Source: Scilla litardierei
Taxonomy: Eukaryota > Streptophyta > Magnoliopsida > Asparagales > Asparagaceae
Assembly: GCA_030789695.1 (NCBI GenBank)
Contig: CM061138.1
Span: 184,303,051 to 184,367,050, forward strand
DNA: 64,000 bases
Direction: 5' to 3'
Shown one piece after another: positions 53,230 to 64,000 of the stretch. A model generated the notes under the pieces. The model was not told the origin of the DNA. It saw only the letters and a list, made by a program, of their open reading frames with translations, and made no database searches. The position numbers were made by a program, and so were the translations under genes. The first letter of the stretch is position 1, and each line of letters begins with the position of its first letter.

Positions 53230-56200
53230 ATTTTAATGACATGCTATGTTTTAATAAAACATTAACAATGCTTCAAGACCTAATTCCTGATTAGGGTAGC
53301 TCCTTTAATGAAAATTTTAATTTTTATTATTGAATCATTAAAGGACTTCGCTTTTAGCGTTGTTAATAAAATTTATTAAAATCCTAATAACGATTAGGAC
53401 AGCATGTGAACCTTATAGTTGATAAGGACTTAATAAAAGTTATTAAACAAATCCTAAAATTTTGAATTTAAGGATGCAACTAGTTGATAGGATTAATTAG
53501 TTGTTAATAAAAGCTGTTTAGTCTATGGAACACATACAAAAATGACAAGCTTCATTCAATGGACCATGATCCAGTCAATGTGCTTGGCTAAGAGTTCTGG
53601 GTCAACCCTTGCTAGTACAAGGGGCAGTGATCCTGGCTTAGTCAATTCCCTGGCTGTGTTCCGTTGGACCGCAATGTCGCGAATCATGATTGTATGACAC
53701 CCTGGACTATATCTAGTCAATGCGTTATAAATCTTATTAAAGATTAATTCGTATCCCTCCTTGATTTTGGAGCTTGGTAACTCAAAGAAGACAATTATAG
53801 TTGTTGAGTCTCCTCAAGCTGTGACTTGTTTTTCTTTAAGGAACAAACTCCAACATACATGTGATGTAGTCTAGACTTGACCCAAATCGATGCGTTGGGT
53901 CTCCTCGAGTATCGATCTAAGTCAAATCTGGACACGAAATCAAGGGTCTGACTAGACCAGTCATTATGATTTGTTGAGTCTCCTCAAGATCATAAGTGAC
54001 TGTGGGTAAAAACGATAGGGAGTCACATGTGATGTGATTGACTAAGAGTTAGTCTACCAATTATGGAACCGATCAACTTGTTGAGTCTCCTCAAGGTTGT
54101 GAGGTTCAGGATGATTGGATCCCTCTTTCACTAATTTTTAATTCGATTAAATCGTTCGTTATTAAGCTTTAAAACGATCGTAAAATTAGTGGGAGGATAT
54201 AGATAGATGAAAGCCATTCTACCTATATTTAATTTTGAACATATGCAAAAACTAGGGCAAGACTATGTTTACCGAAGGAATCAAAATATAATATTGGAAT
54301 AAGTTAACTGGTCAAATAGTTGATTGATTGAATATCAAGTCAAATTCTAATTGATGCAATTAAACCATATTCTCGTTGACATTAAATGACCTTCTAAAGA
54401 ACAGACTTAAGAAATATGATTTCATTAAGTTCTGGGTCCAACAAATAAATTAAGCTACATGTCACTCTTCTCTATATGAGGCAGCTTGAACATATAGGAT
54501 ATTCGAAGTATGTTTCTCCCTACAACTTGTCGAGCTACCCTCAAGGTTGTATGGACAAACAATTCCGATCCGCAAAGTTCGAAAATTCGATCAAACCGTT
54601 TGAGTCGAATACGAGTGCATGAGCGGTGCAAGACTATGTATCCCAACCGGATCTTGAGACAAGCAACTTCTTGAGCTAAACTCGAGATTGCAAAGCTCAA
54701 GCGTTTGGATACATAAGATGCTTGCATAGTTATTTGTGTTGGGTTAATTAATATCTAAATGTGATTTAGAAAAGGAAGAAGGCACTCCGGAAAGTCAATT
54801 GAGAAAGTTAGTTTAATTTATCATTAGTAAAGGCATAAGTAGGAGGAAATGAAAATGTGATATATTTTGATGTCACGATTTCAGAATAAATAGTTATGCA
54901 AAAACGTCTAACACATTTTTTTGGACGAATGTCGTCACCTTGCTTCGGAAGCAATGTTTTGTGTTAAGTAATTTGTAATAACTATATATATATATATTAA
55001 ATGTTAATATATAAATACACAAGATAGTAGCAAACTTATATGGTAAAATAGACTAGGCCGTATCGAGAGACTAAGCTTCACAAGTCACATAAAGAGGGGT
55101 CTGACCTCTCGTATTATGAAGTCTACGGACACTTGTGAGTCTTATCCTCTTAGATAAAATTGGCCGAAACCCATCTGTGAGACAGTGGGAGAATGAGTTG
55201 TCGAACTCAGTCTAGTACATACTGATGTACCCGAGTCTAGATCAACCAAAAATCAGTTATTCGTATATTTTATTAAGACACGTGTTCTTGATGAAACACA
55301 AGTCTGAAATAATAAAGAACGAAAAGACAAAAGTATTTAAACTGATTCGATTAGATCGAATGGCTAAATACTAGGCTACATAAAATCTTGTGTAATTAAA
55401 AGAAAATGTGATTTTCTCTCAGGTCAAGTCTGTTAACACATCAGTGTGTTAAAAGGTATGAATCACACTTAGTTAGACTCGGTGCGATCCATAACAAGTG
55501 ACTCTGAGTTAAGTCCTTCCTCTGGGTTAAGTCCCAGATAGTAATGCCTAGGTTTTGATAATGTTCTATGAGGACATTATCAATAAGATATTCATTAAAT
55601 CAAGCATTAGGAAGTTGTATAATTACTCGAATCTCGTGAGACGAAGAGTCGAGTTAGACATCATAACTGATGATGACTTAGTCAACTTCCGGGATGAAAT
55701 TCGGAGAAGTAACTCCGATTTTAAAAACTTGATGCAACCAGAATAGGTTCGTGTGCGTAATTAAATTTTGGAATTTAGTTTACGTGCCCAAGGAAAATGT
55801 TTCCTCACTTACTGCAAGTAAATCTTTAAGTTGAAAGATTGGTGCAGAAAAGAAAAATAGTGAAGTGCAATCATGTTGGTCGAGAACGGTTTTTGCATAC
55901 TAATTCCTATAAAACGGATTATAATGAAACCGTTTTCCACCAGCAGATGTGTACAGAACTACTCGGACCAAACTCGATGTAAACGCTTAAGTTGACCATG
56001 AAAATTGGAGTATTCACTTACAAGTTCGTTTTTCTAAATATGATTTAGACGGACCAACTTATATGAATTAACCAGATAATTTTCAAGGTCAGTGGGAGCA
56101 TGTAAATTACATGTGAGGCATCAAATGGATGGAACATATATTTTGACAAAGTGATCAAAAGAGTTTGATTCTTTATCAGAAATAAATATGAGCCATTTGA

Positions 56201-56359
56201 AATGACCAGTAACTGATTTAAATGATTATCGTAAGGTACGATGAATTGGATAAGATCCAAGTAAATTAAAATATTATGGATTCTGAAAGACCAAATGAAT
56301 TATTTGAATGAGATTCAAATGGTTGGTCTAAACATAGAAACCCTTAAGTCTATAATGTA

Positions 56360-56454
56360 GACGGTTTTAGCAGATCCACTCATGAAGGCTCTACCACATG
56401 AAGTCGGGAAAACTTATGTGTAAAAACGGTATGAGATACCGAGATAAATGGGCC
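56360..56454 (+). pseudogene. Copia RNase H C-terminal remnant in the LARD
   Basis: Reads ADPLMKALPHEVGKTYV-stop at 56370-56423, matching the usual ADPLTKxLP end of Copia RNase H, followed by MGLSASGR at 56448-56471. It sits directly before a PPT-like tract, exactly where the end of pol belongs. The copy is at 62996-63090. Confidence 0.7.
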
Positions 56455-56474
56455 TGAGTGCAAGTGGGAGATGT
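56455..56474 (+). promoter_or_regulatory. Internal, former polypurine tract of the LARD
   Basis: TGAGTGCAAGTGGGAGATGT, identical over 20 nt to the functional PPT junction at 57597-57616. The following TGTTGAGAGATG could be the start of a former LTR. The copy is at 63091-63110. Confidence 0.65.
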
Positions 56475-57596
56475 TGAGAGATGATACCCTCGAGGCTATC
56501 TATTTTCATGTGTGCATAGCACAAACATCTTGTTCGAAATAACAGTAAGCTGTTTGGTAATAATTTATCTAAGTTATGTTATAATGTAGTTAACATTAGA
56601 TATTAACTTAGGTAAAGTCCTGAGACTTTATGCAAGGTCAAACAGGTATCGAGATGAGTATCTCGATCATGGAGAAATGTTTGACCGTCTGTAGCATAAG
56701 TCTAAAAAGGGTTCGTGGTCGTAGATGTTTCGAGACTAGGATATCGAAACATCGGATAGACCATTGTGTCTTAGTCTTCACCGTATAGCGGTGGCGATGA
56801 TCTCATGATCGCTTGACTTGGCGAAGTCGTTGACAAGACACAGGTGCTCATTAGAGAATGAGTTCACTGAACGATCCACAAGAGTTATCATATGGTTATA
56901 TTGACCAATCTGTCAATGATGACTCTGAGTGATGATAGGCTAGTTGGTCTTTTGACTTGAGGTCATTTTGACGAACCTGTGCGTGAACGGTGCCACTTAG
57001 ATCAAATGACCTAGCTTTGAGGCAAGCCACGTCGAAAGGTCTTTGATTGGGTGACACTTGAAGCGTATGAGGAGAGTAATGACCAAGAGAGGATTCGTCT
57101 CTCCCGGTCAATGGGAGTTAGTGTCGTAGGGTTAGTTCGATCTTTGGTAAAAACTCTGGCCAGAGTATGTTGGAACAAGTCCAACATGATTTGACTAAAG
57201 ATTGATAGAAACTAACCGGAGTCAAGTTATTGGGGTTGACAGTTTAACCGTACCCTAGACTTGATCTACATGACATAGTTTAGACGAAGAGACTATAACT
57301 GCGGAATTCATCACGGAAACAGTCAGGGTGGTCCCGACAATACTCATGTCAATGAGTTAACCACATAATGATGATTCCTGAAGCAGGGACGGCAGCCACT
57401 GCTCGTGGTCACTGCCGTATAGGGCTTCGAGCCCAACTTGTTGTAAGGGTCAGGCTGTAGGGTCTCACACAGAGTGCGATCTTTCGTCTAGTAATAGGTA
57501 GAAATGAGTTAGGGAGAATAATTTGCATTTGATGCAATGGATAAAATATTGCAAAAGATGTTTGCAATAATCTCCAGCATTCGGAATAAATGATCA

Positions 57597-57613
57597 TGAG
57601 TGCAAGTGGGAGA
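57597..57613 (+). promoter_or_regulatory. Polypurine tract before LARD LTR 2
   Basis: TGAGTGCAAGTGGGAGA directly before TGTAGGG. The GTGGGAGAT form is typical of Ty1/Copia, which supports a Copia origin. Confidence 0.82.
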
Positions 57614-59142
57614 TGTAGGGATATATGCCCTCAGATCATTTGTATTTGATGCAAATGATAATTTAAGCTTAGATAGGGACTAATTTGCATTTGATGCAAA
57701 AGAGATTAAATGTGTTTTAAATTGTTTAAAACAATACTTAATAAAATAAACGCAAGGAAAAGTTTACCGATAATACGGGTTCGTCCCGCTCTAAACGCAG
57801 GTTCGAACCGCGTCAAAAACGGAGTTCAAACGAGCCCTATAAGTCTATTTAAAGTGTTAAATAGAAGGCCCATAGTGAACAGCCCAAAAGAAACCCAGAT
57901 TATATCCATGGGGTATCCCAAAGTGGGGCCCACGCACAGGCCTACTTACACGTACGTCAGCCTGCATCAGCAGGCTGACACACGCGTCAGCGGGGCCCAC
58001 CCAGCTGACGCAGGCTGACGCCCGCGTCAGTTGACGCGGGCAACAAATCCTCACGGGCCCGCATTATGATGCGGGCCCGCCCCTTTTTTCCGCGCAACAA
58101 AAGGCCGCCCGCATAGTGCGGGCGGCAGGTGGGCCCCGCCCGCACTTGTGCGGGCGGTCACAGCGTGCAGCGCACGTGGGGCCCACGTGGTGGGCCCCAC
58201 GAAAGGGTTTTCTGAAACCCTCTTCCTGGCGGCTGAACCTTTGTGCGAAAATGTGGTCTTGGGCTGATTTTTGGACACTGAATTGGAGGGTCAAACGAAC
58301 TCCGATTGACGAACGGTTTTTTCCTATGCGTTCACCATTGAACGCCCTTCGTATTGATAGGTTGTATCAATCATGAAGTTCAACGGTGAGAGAGTTAAAA
58401 TTCACGGAAGTTTAGCCTTTGTGAAAGGCAAACTAAATTGAATTATTTAACTCCAACTTTAGTCCCACATCGGAAAATGAGTAGAGGGGAGGGGTCAGCC
58501 GCCTATATAAATAGGGGTATGCACTCTTCCTCTAAACTCGTCCCAAGCTCTAGATCTGAGCGGCTCTCGTAAATGTTGGAGCACGCTCGGATCTAGGCTA
58601 AAATAATATTCTCTATCTCCCTATAAATTTCTGCCTTACTCTTGAGGGCTCTAGCAAAGCCGCAACGGAGTTCGGATTCAGATCCGAAATCTAGGCGAAG
58701 GTTTCACTCGCGTGAAACTTTCTTCTGCGCGTGGTTGGCTCGGCGACATGTGATTGATCGCCTCGGGATGCGGAGCGGTTCGAGGAGCAGTTCGGGGAGC
58801 AGTTCAAGGAGCGGCTCGGCGTGGGACGGGAGCAGCTCGGAAGACGGTGCGGAACATCTCGCCTGCCCCAGGGTTGAGATTCCGGGTATGTGTTTAATTA
58901 GCATTAGTTTAATTTAATCGCAGTAGGTTAGATCCTTCTTGGGATGGTCAGATCCATCCCAAGTTGGCATAGATCTTGGCTAAGGGTCTTGGACCTTAGG
59001 GCTAAGTTAAAAATGTTTTAACTGCATGTTAATTAGATTAACGTAAGTTTTATTCTTCCGCTGTTCTTTTCTATCTATGTTCCGTCCGACTTAGGACGGG
59101 ACTAGAGTTTTTGTGCCCTAAGGGTCCCGCTAAAACCCTACA
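57614..59142 (+). repeat. LARD LTR 2
   Basis: 1,529 bp. It differs from LTR 1 by seven substitutions and one 20-bp deletion, all within its first ~400 bp; I find no difference in the remaining ~1.1 kb. Confidence 0.92.
57943..58211 (+). repeat. GC-rich palindrome cluster, LARD LTR 2
   Basis: Same cluster as 51286-51575 but with the first palindrome altered (TTACACGTACGTCAG) and one 20-bp unit missing near 58005. Confidence 0.85.
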
Positions 59143-59143
59143 G

Positions 59144-59155
59144 TGGTATCAGAGC
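59144..59155 (+). promoter_or_regulatory. LARD primer binding site after LTR 2
   Basis: TGGTATCAGAGC one base after LTR 2. A PBS after an internal LTR shows a second internal region begins here. Confidence 0.9.
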
Positions 59156-62100
59156 CAGTTTTGCGTAGCCGATCTAGCACTGCGATTTTATTAAACTTTA
59201 AAATGCTTTTTAAATACTTTTAAAAATGGTTTTAAAGTTATGAGATAATTTTAAAATAAATTCTTTTTCGAATCTTTTAAAATGATTTAAAATTTATGAG
59301 ATATTTTTTAAAAATGATTTTAAAAGAATTTGAGATGTTTAATTATTTTATATGATAAAATTTTAAACGTGGAAAAAATTTAAAATGGTGTTTTAAATTT
59401 ATGTGATAAATTTAAAATTGATTTTAAGGCTTTAAATTTATGCGATAAGTTTAAAATGTTTTAGATGTTTAAAAATTGTATATGATAAATTTTTGAACAT
59501 GGAAAAATTTTAAAATGGTGTTTTAAATTTATGTGATAAATTTAAAATTGATTTTAAGGCTTTAAATTTATGCGATAAGTTTAAAATATTTTAGATGTTT
59601 AAAAATTGTATATGATAAATTTTTGAACATGGAAAATTTTTAAAGTGATGTTTTAAATTTATAAGATAATTTTAAAACTGATTTTAAAATGTCCAATATT
59701 GTTTATGCGATAAACTTTAGTCTATTTAATTTTTAAATAGTAGTACACTTTTTATGCGATAAAATTAGTGTAATTTTAATGGCTAGTTCATCTTGTCCCT
59801 TATTTGATTACACAAGACAACCCTTTAGGTTAGCCATTAAGAAATCATTAAAATTTATTAATTGAATTTTAATGACATGCTATGTTTTAATAAAACATTA
59901 ACAATGCTTCAAGACCTAATTCCTGATTAGGGTAGCTCCTTTAATGAAAATTTTAATTTTTATTATTGAATCATTAAAGGACTTCGCTTTTAGCGTTGTT
60001 AATAAAATTTATTAAAATCCTAATAACGATTAGGACAGCATGTGAACCTTATAGTTGATAAGGACTTAATAAAAGTTATTAAACAAATCCTAAAATTTTG
60101 AATTTAAGGATGCAACTAGTTGATAGGATTAATTAGTTGTTAATAAAAGCTGTTTAGTCTATGGAACACATACAAAAATGACAAGCTTCATTCAATGGAC
60201 CATGATCCAGTCAATGTGCTTGGCTAAGAGTTCTGGGTCAACCCTTGCTAGTACAAGGGGCAGTGATCCTGGCTTAGTCAATTCCCTGGCTGTGTTCCGT
60301 TGGACCGCAATGTCGCGAATCATGATTGTATGACACCCTGGACTATATCTAGTCAATGCGTTATAAATCTTATTAAAGATTAATTCGTATCCCTCCTTGA
60401 TTTTGGAGCTTGGTAACTCAAAGAAGACAATTATAGTTGTTGAGTCTCCTCAAGCTGTGACTTGTTTTTCTTTAAGGAACAAACTCCAACATACATGTGA
60501 TGTAGTCTAGACTTGACCCAAATCGATGCGTTGGGTCTCCTCGAGTATCGATCTAAGTCAAATCTGGACACGAAATCAAGGGTCTGACTAGACCAGTCAT
60601 TATGATTTGTTGAGTCTCCTCAAGATCATAAGTGACTGTGGGTAAAAACGATAGGGAGTCACATGTGATGTGATTGACTAAGAGTTAGTCTACCAATTAT
60701 GGAACCGATCAACTTGTTGAGTCTCCTCAAGGTTGTGAGGTTCAGGATGATTGGATCCCTCTTTCACTAATTTTTAATTCGATTAAATCGTTCGTTATTA
60801 AGCTTTAAAACGATCGTAAAATTAGTGGGAGGATATAGATAGATGAAAGCCATTCTACCTATATTTAATTTTGAACATATGCAAAAACTAGGGCAAGACT
60901 ATGTTTACCGAAGGAATCAAAATATAATATTGGAATAAGTTAACTGGTCAAATAGTTGATTGATTGAATATCAAGTCAAATTCTAATTGATGCAATTAAA
61001 CCATATTCTCGTTGACATTAAATGACCTTCTAAAGAACAGACTTAAGAAATATGATTTCATTAAGTTCTGGGTCCAACAAATAAATTAAGCTACATGTCA
61101 CTCTTCTCTATATGAGGCAGCTTGAACATATAGGATATTCGAAGTATGTTTCTCCCTACAACTTGTCGAGCTACCCTCAAGGTTGTATGGACAAACAATT
61201 CCGATCCGCAAAGTTCGAAAATTCGATCAAACCGTTTGAGTCGAATACGAGTGCATGAGCGGTGCAAGACTATGTATCCCAACCGGATCTTGAGACAAGC
61301 AACTTCTTGAGCTAAACTCGAGATTGCAAAGCTCAAGCGTTTGGATACATAAGATGCTTGCATAGTTATTTGTGTTGGGTTAATTAATATCTAAATGTGA
61401 TTTAGAAAAGGAAGAAGGCACTCCGGAAAGTCAATTGAGAAAGTTAGTTTAATTTATCATTAGTAAAGGCATAAGTAGGAGGAAATGAAAATGTGATATA
61501 TTTTGATGTCACGATTTCAGAATAAATAGTTATGCAAAAACGTCTAACACATTTTTTTGGACGAATGTCGTCACCTTGCTTCGGAAGCAATGTTTTGTGT
61601 TAAGTAATTTGTAATAACTATATATATATATATTAAATGTTAATATATAAATACACAAGATAGTAGCAAACTTATATGGTAAAATAGACTAGGCCGTATC
61701 GAGAGACTAAGCTTCACAAGTCACATAAAGAGGGGTCTGACCTCTCGTATTATGAAGTCTACGGACACTTGTGAGTCTTATCCTCTTAGATAAAATTGGC
61801 CGAAACCCATCTGTGAGACAGTGGGAGAATGAGTTGTCGAACTCAGTCTAGTACATACTGATGTACCCGAGTCTAGATCAACCAAAAATCAGTTATTCGT
61901 ATATTTTATTAAGACACGTGTTCTTGATGAAACACAAGTCTGAAATAATAAAGAACGAAAAGACAAAAGTATTTAAACTGATTCGATTAGATCGAATGGC
62001 TAAATACTAGGCTACATAAAATCTTGTGTAATTAAAAGAAAATGTGATTTTCTCTCAGGTCAAGTCTGTTAACACATCAGTGTGTTAAAAGGTATGAATC

Positions 62101-64000
62101 ACACTTAGTTAGACTCGGTGCGATCCATAACAAGTGACTCTGAGTTAAGTCCTTCCTCTGGGTTAAGTCCCAGATAGTAATGCCTAGGTTTTGATAATGT
62201 TCTATGAGGACATTATCAATAAGATATTCATTAAATCAAGCATTAGGAAGTTGTATAATTACTCGAATCTCGTGAGACGAAGAGTCGAGTTAGACATCAT
62301 AACTGATGATGACTTAGTCAACTTCCGGGATGAAATTCGGAGAAGTAACTCCGATTTTAAAAACTTGATGCAACCAGAATAGGTTCGTGTGCGTAATTAA
62401 ATTTTGGAATTTAGTTTACGTGCCCAAGGAAAATGTTTCCTCACTTACTGCAAGTAAATCTTTAAGTTGAAAGATTGGTGCAGAAAAGAAAAATAGTGAA
62501 GTGCAATCATGTTGGTCGAGAACGGTTTTTGCATACTAATTCCTATAAAACGGATTATAATGAAACCGTTTTCCACCAGCAGATGTGTACAGAACTACTC
62601 GGACCAAACTCGATGTAAACGCTTAAGTTGACCATGAAAATTGGAGTATTCACTTACAAGTTCGTTTTTCTAAATATGATTTAGACGGACCAACTTATAT
62701 GAATTAACCAGATAATTTTCAAGGTCAGTGGGAGCATGTAAATTACATGTGAGGCATCAAATGGATGGAACATATATTTTGACAAAGTGATCAAAAGAGT
62801 TTGATTCTTTATCAGAAATAAATATGAGCCATTTGAAATGACCAGTAACTGATTTAAATGATTATCGTAAGGTACGATGAATTGGATAAGATCCAAGTAA
62901 ATTAAAATATTATGGATTCTGAAAGACCAAATGAATTATTTGAATGAGATTCAAATGGTTGGTCTAAACATAGAAACCCTTAAGTCTATAATGTAGACGG
63001 TTTTAGCAGATCCACTCATGAAGGCTCTACCACATGAAGTCGGGAAAACTTATGTGTAAAAACGGTATGAGATACCGAGATAAATGGGCCTGAGTGCAAG
63101 TGGGAGATGTTGAGAGATGATACCCTCGAGGCTATCTATTTTCATGTGTGCATAGCACAAACATCTTGTTCGAAATAACAGTAAGCTGTTTGGTAATAAT
63201 TTATCTAAGTTATGTTATAATGTAGTTAACATTAGATATTAACTTAGGTAAAGTCCTGAGACTTTATGCAAGGTCAAACAGGTATCGAGATGAGTATCTC
63301 GATCATGGAGAAATGTTTGACCGTCTGTAGCATAAGTCTAAAAAGGGTTCGTGGTCGTAGATGTTTCGAGACTAGGATATCGAAACATCGGATAGACCAT
63401 TGTGTCTTAGTCTTCACCGTATAGCGGTGGCGATGATCTCATGATCGCTTGACTTGGCGAAGTCGTTGACAAGACACAGGTGCTCATTAGAGAATGAGTT
63501 CACTGAACGATCCACAAGAGTTATCATATGGTTATATTGACCAATCTGTCAATGATGACTCTGAGTGATGATAGGCTAGTTGGTCTTTTGACTTGAGGTC
63601 ATTTTGACGAACCTGTGCGTGAACGGTGCCACTTAGATCAAATGACCTAGCTTTGAGGCAAGCCACGTCGAAAGGTCTTTGATTGGGTGACACTTGAAGC
63701 GTATGAGGAGAGTAATGACCAAGAGAGGATTCGTCTCTCCCGGTCAATGGGAGTTAGTGTCGTAGGGTTAGTTCGATCTTTGGTAAAAACTCTGGCCAGA
63801 GTATGTTGGAACAAGTCCAACATGATTTGACTAAAGATTGATAGAAACTAACCGGAGTCAAGTTATTGGGGTTGACAGTTTAACCGTACCCTAGACTTGA
63901 TCTACATGACATAGTTTAGACGAAGAGACTATAACTGCGGAATTCATCACGGAAACAGTCAGGGTGGTCCCGACAATACTCATGTCAATGAGTTAACCAC
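59156..64000 (+). other. LARD internal region 2, non-coding, cut by the window end
   Basis: Copy of 52520-57364 at a constant offset of 6,636 bp; I noticed no differences on the stretches compared. The right LTR lies outside the window. Confidence 0.85.

Larger units (their letters stand above)
52520..57596 (+). other. LARD internal region 1, non-coding
   Basis: About 5 kb. 52550-53110 is AT-rich with tandem-like TTTAAATTTATGYGATAA units; an AT microsatellite lies at 54983-54996. A phrase TTGAGTCTCCTCAAG recurs at 53795, 53975 and 54080 with related forms. Short ORFs (for example 55555-55746, 54455-54727) have no recognisable motif; they are identical in the second copy because the whole region is duplicated, not because of coding constraint. 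Confidence 0.8.
50958..64000 (+). mobile_element. Copia-derived LARD in tandem LTR-internal-LTR-internal arrangement
   Basis: LTR 50958-52506, internal 52507-57613, LTR 57614-59142, internal 59143 to the window end. Both LTRs are followed by an initiator-tRNA-Met PBS and the second is preceded by a PPT, so the middle LTR serves as 3' and 5' LTR at once. The internal region has no complete ORF over 90 residues. The period is 6,636 bp after the single 20-bp LTR indel. The left target would be CTTAT (50953-50957). Confidence 0.88.

Noticed and set aside
54983..54996. AT microsatellite (also 61619-61632)
   Set aside because: Short, common in plant DNA, no association with another feature.
54455..57111. 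ORFs of 60-90 residues identical in both LARD units (55555-55746, 56045-56260, 56896-57111)
   Set aside because: The duplication is recent and flanking non-coding sequence is equally identical, so identity is not evidence for coding.
1..64000. A host gene, defence system or biosynthetic cluster
   Set aside because: Apart from two short unassigned flanks (16664-16858, 49387-49430), every segment fits a retrotransposon, its LTR or a repeat; no exon series or non-transposon domain could be supported.

Overview
The window is repeat-only DNA from a plant nuclear genome, most likely a eudicot with a large, retrotransposon-rich genome. I see no host gene, tRNA gene, rRNA gene or microbial feature. 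Nearly every base belongs to nested LTR retrotransposons of both plant superfamilies: Ty3/Gypsy Athila and Tekay/Del-type chromoviruses, and Ty1/Copia Sirevirus plus a Copia-derived non-autonomous element. Lineage calls rest on RT, RNase H, integrase and Gag motifs, primer binding sites (PBS), polypurine tracts (PPT), TG...CA LTR ends and 5-bp target-site duplications (TSDs).

Layout. (1) 1-16663: 3' part of an Athila element (+); its 3' LTR is split by a complete Tekay-like element A (-), 4551-14989, TSD GTCCC. (2) 16664-16858: short unassigned flank. (3) 16859-49386: Sirevirus (-) broken by four insertions: a Sirevirus-type solo LTR (+) 19201-21428; a gag-only Athila-type element (-) 24004-30420, TSD ATGGG; Tekay-like element B (-) 30721-41532, TSD TCAGC; and a solo LTR (-) 47603-49320. 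(4) 49431-50957: probable LTR fragment with a degenerate ~183-bp tandem repeat. (5) 50958-64000: non-autonomous Copia-type LARD (+) arranged LTR-internal-LTR-internal, running off the window.

None of the elements looks autonomous. Athila pol, both Tekay-like pols and the Sirevirus pol carry stops and frameshifts; the Athila-type insertion has gag but no pol; the LARD keeps only a fragment of RNase H.

Most unusual observations. Both Tekay-like copies carry an apparent spliceosomal intron exactly between gag and protease: retention ends Gag within a few codons, splicing joins gag to pol in frame. A second mini-intron interrupts integrase. Their PBS matches tRNA-Ile rather than initiator tRNA-Met. 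Most LTR families carry an array of CpG-containing palindromes, usually just upstream of a TATA box, and one palindrome family (CAGTCGACTG) is shared by a Gypsy and two Copia LTR families. Two unrelated LTR families carry tandem hairpins whose stems change in a compensatory way. The tandem LARD carries the signature of a recent unequal crossover within its LTR.
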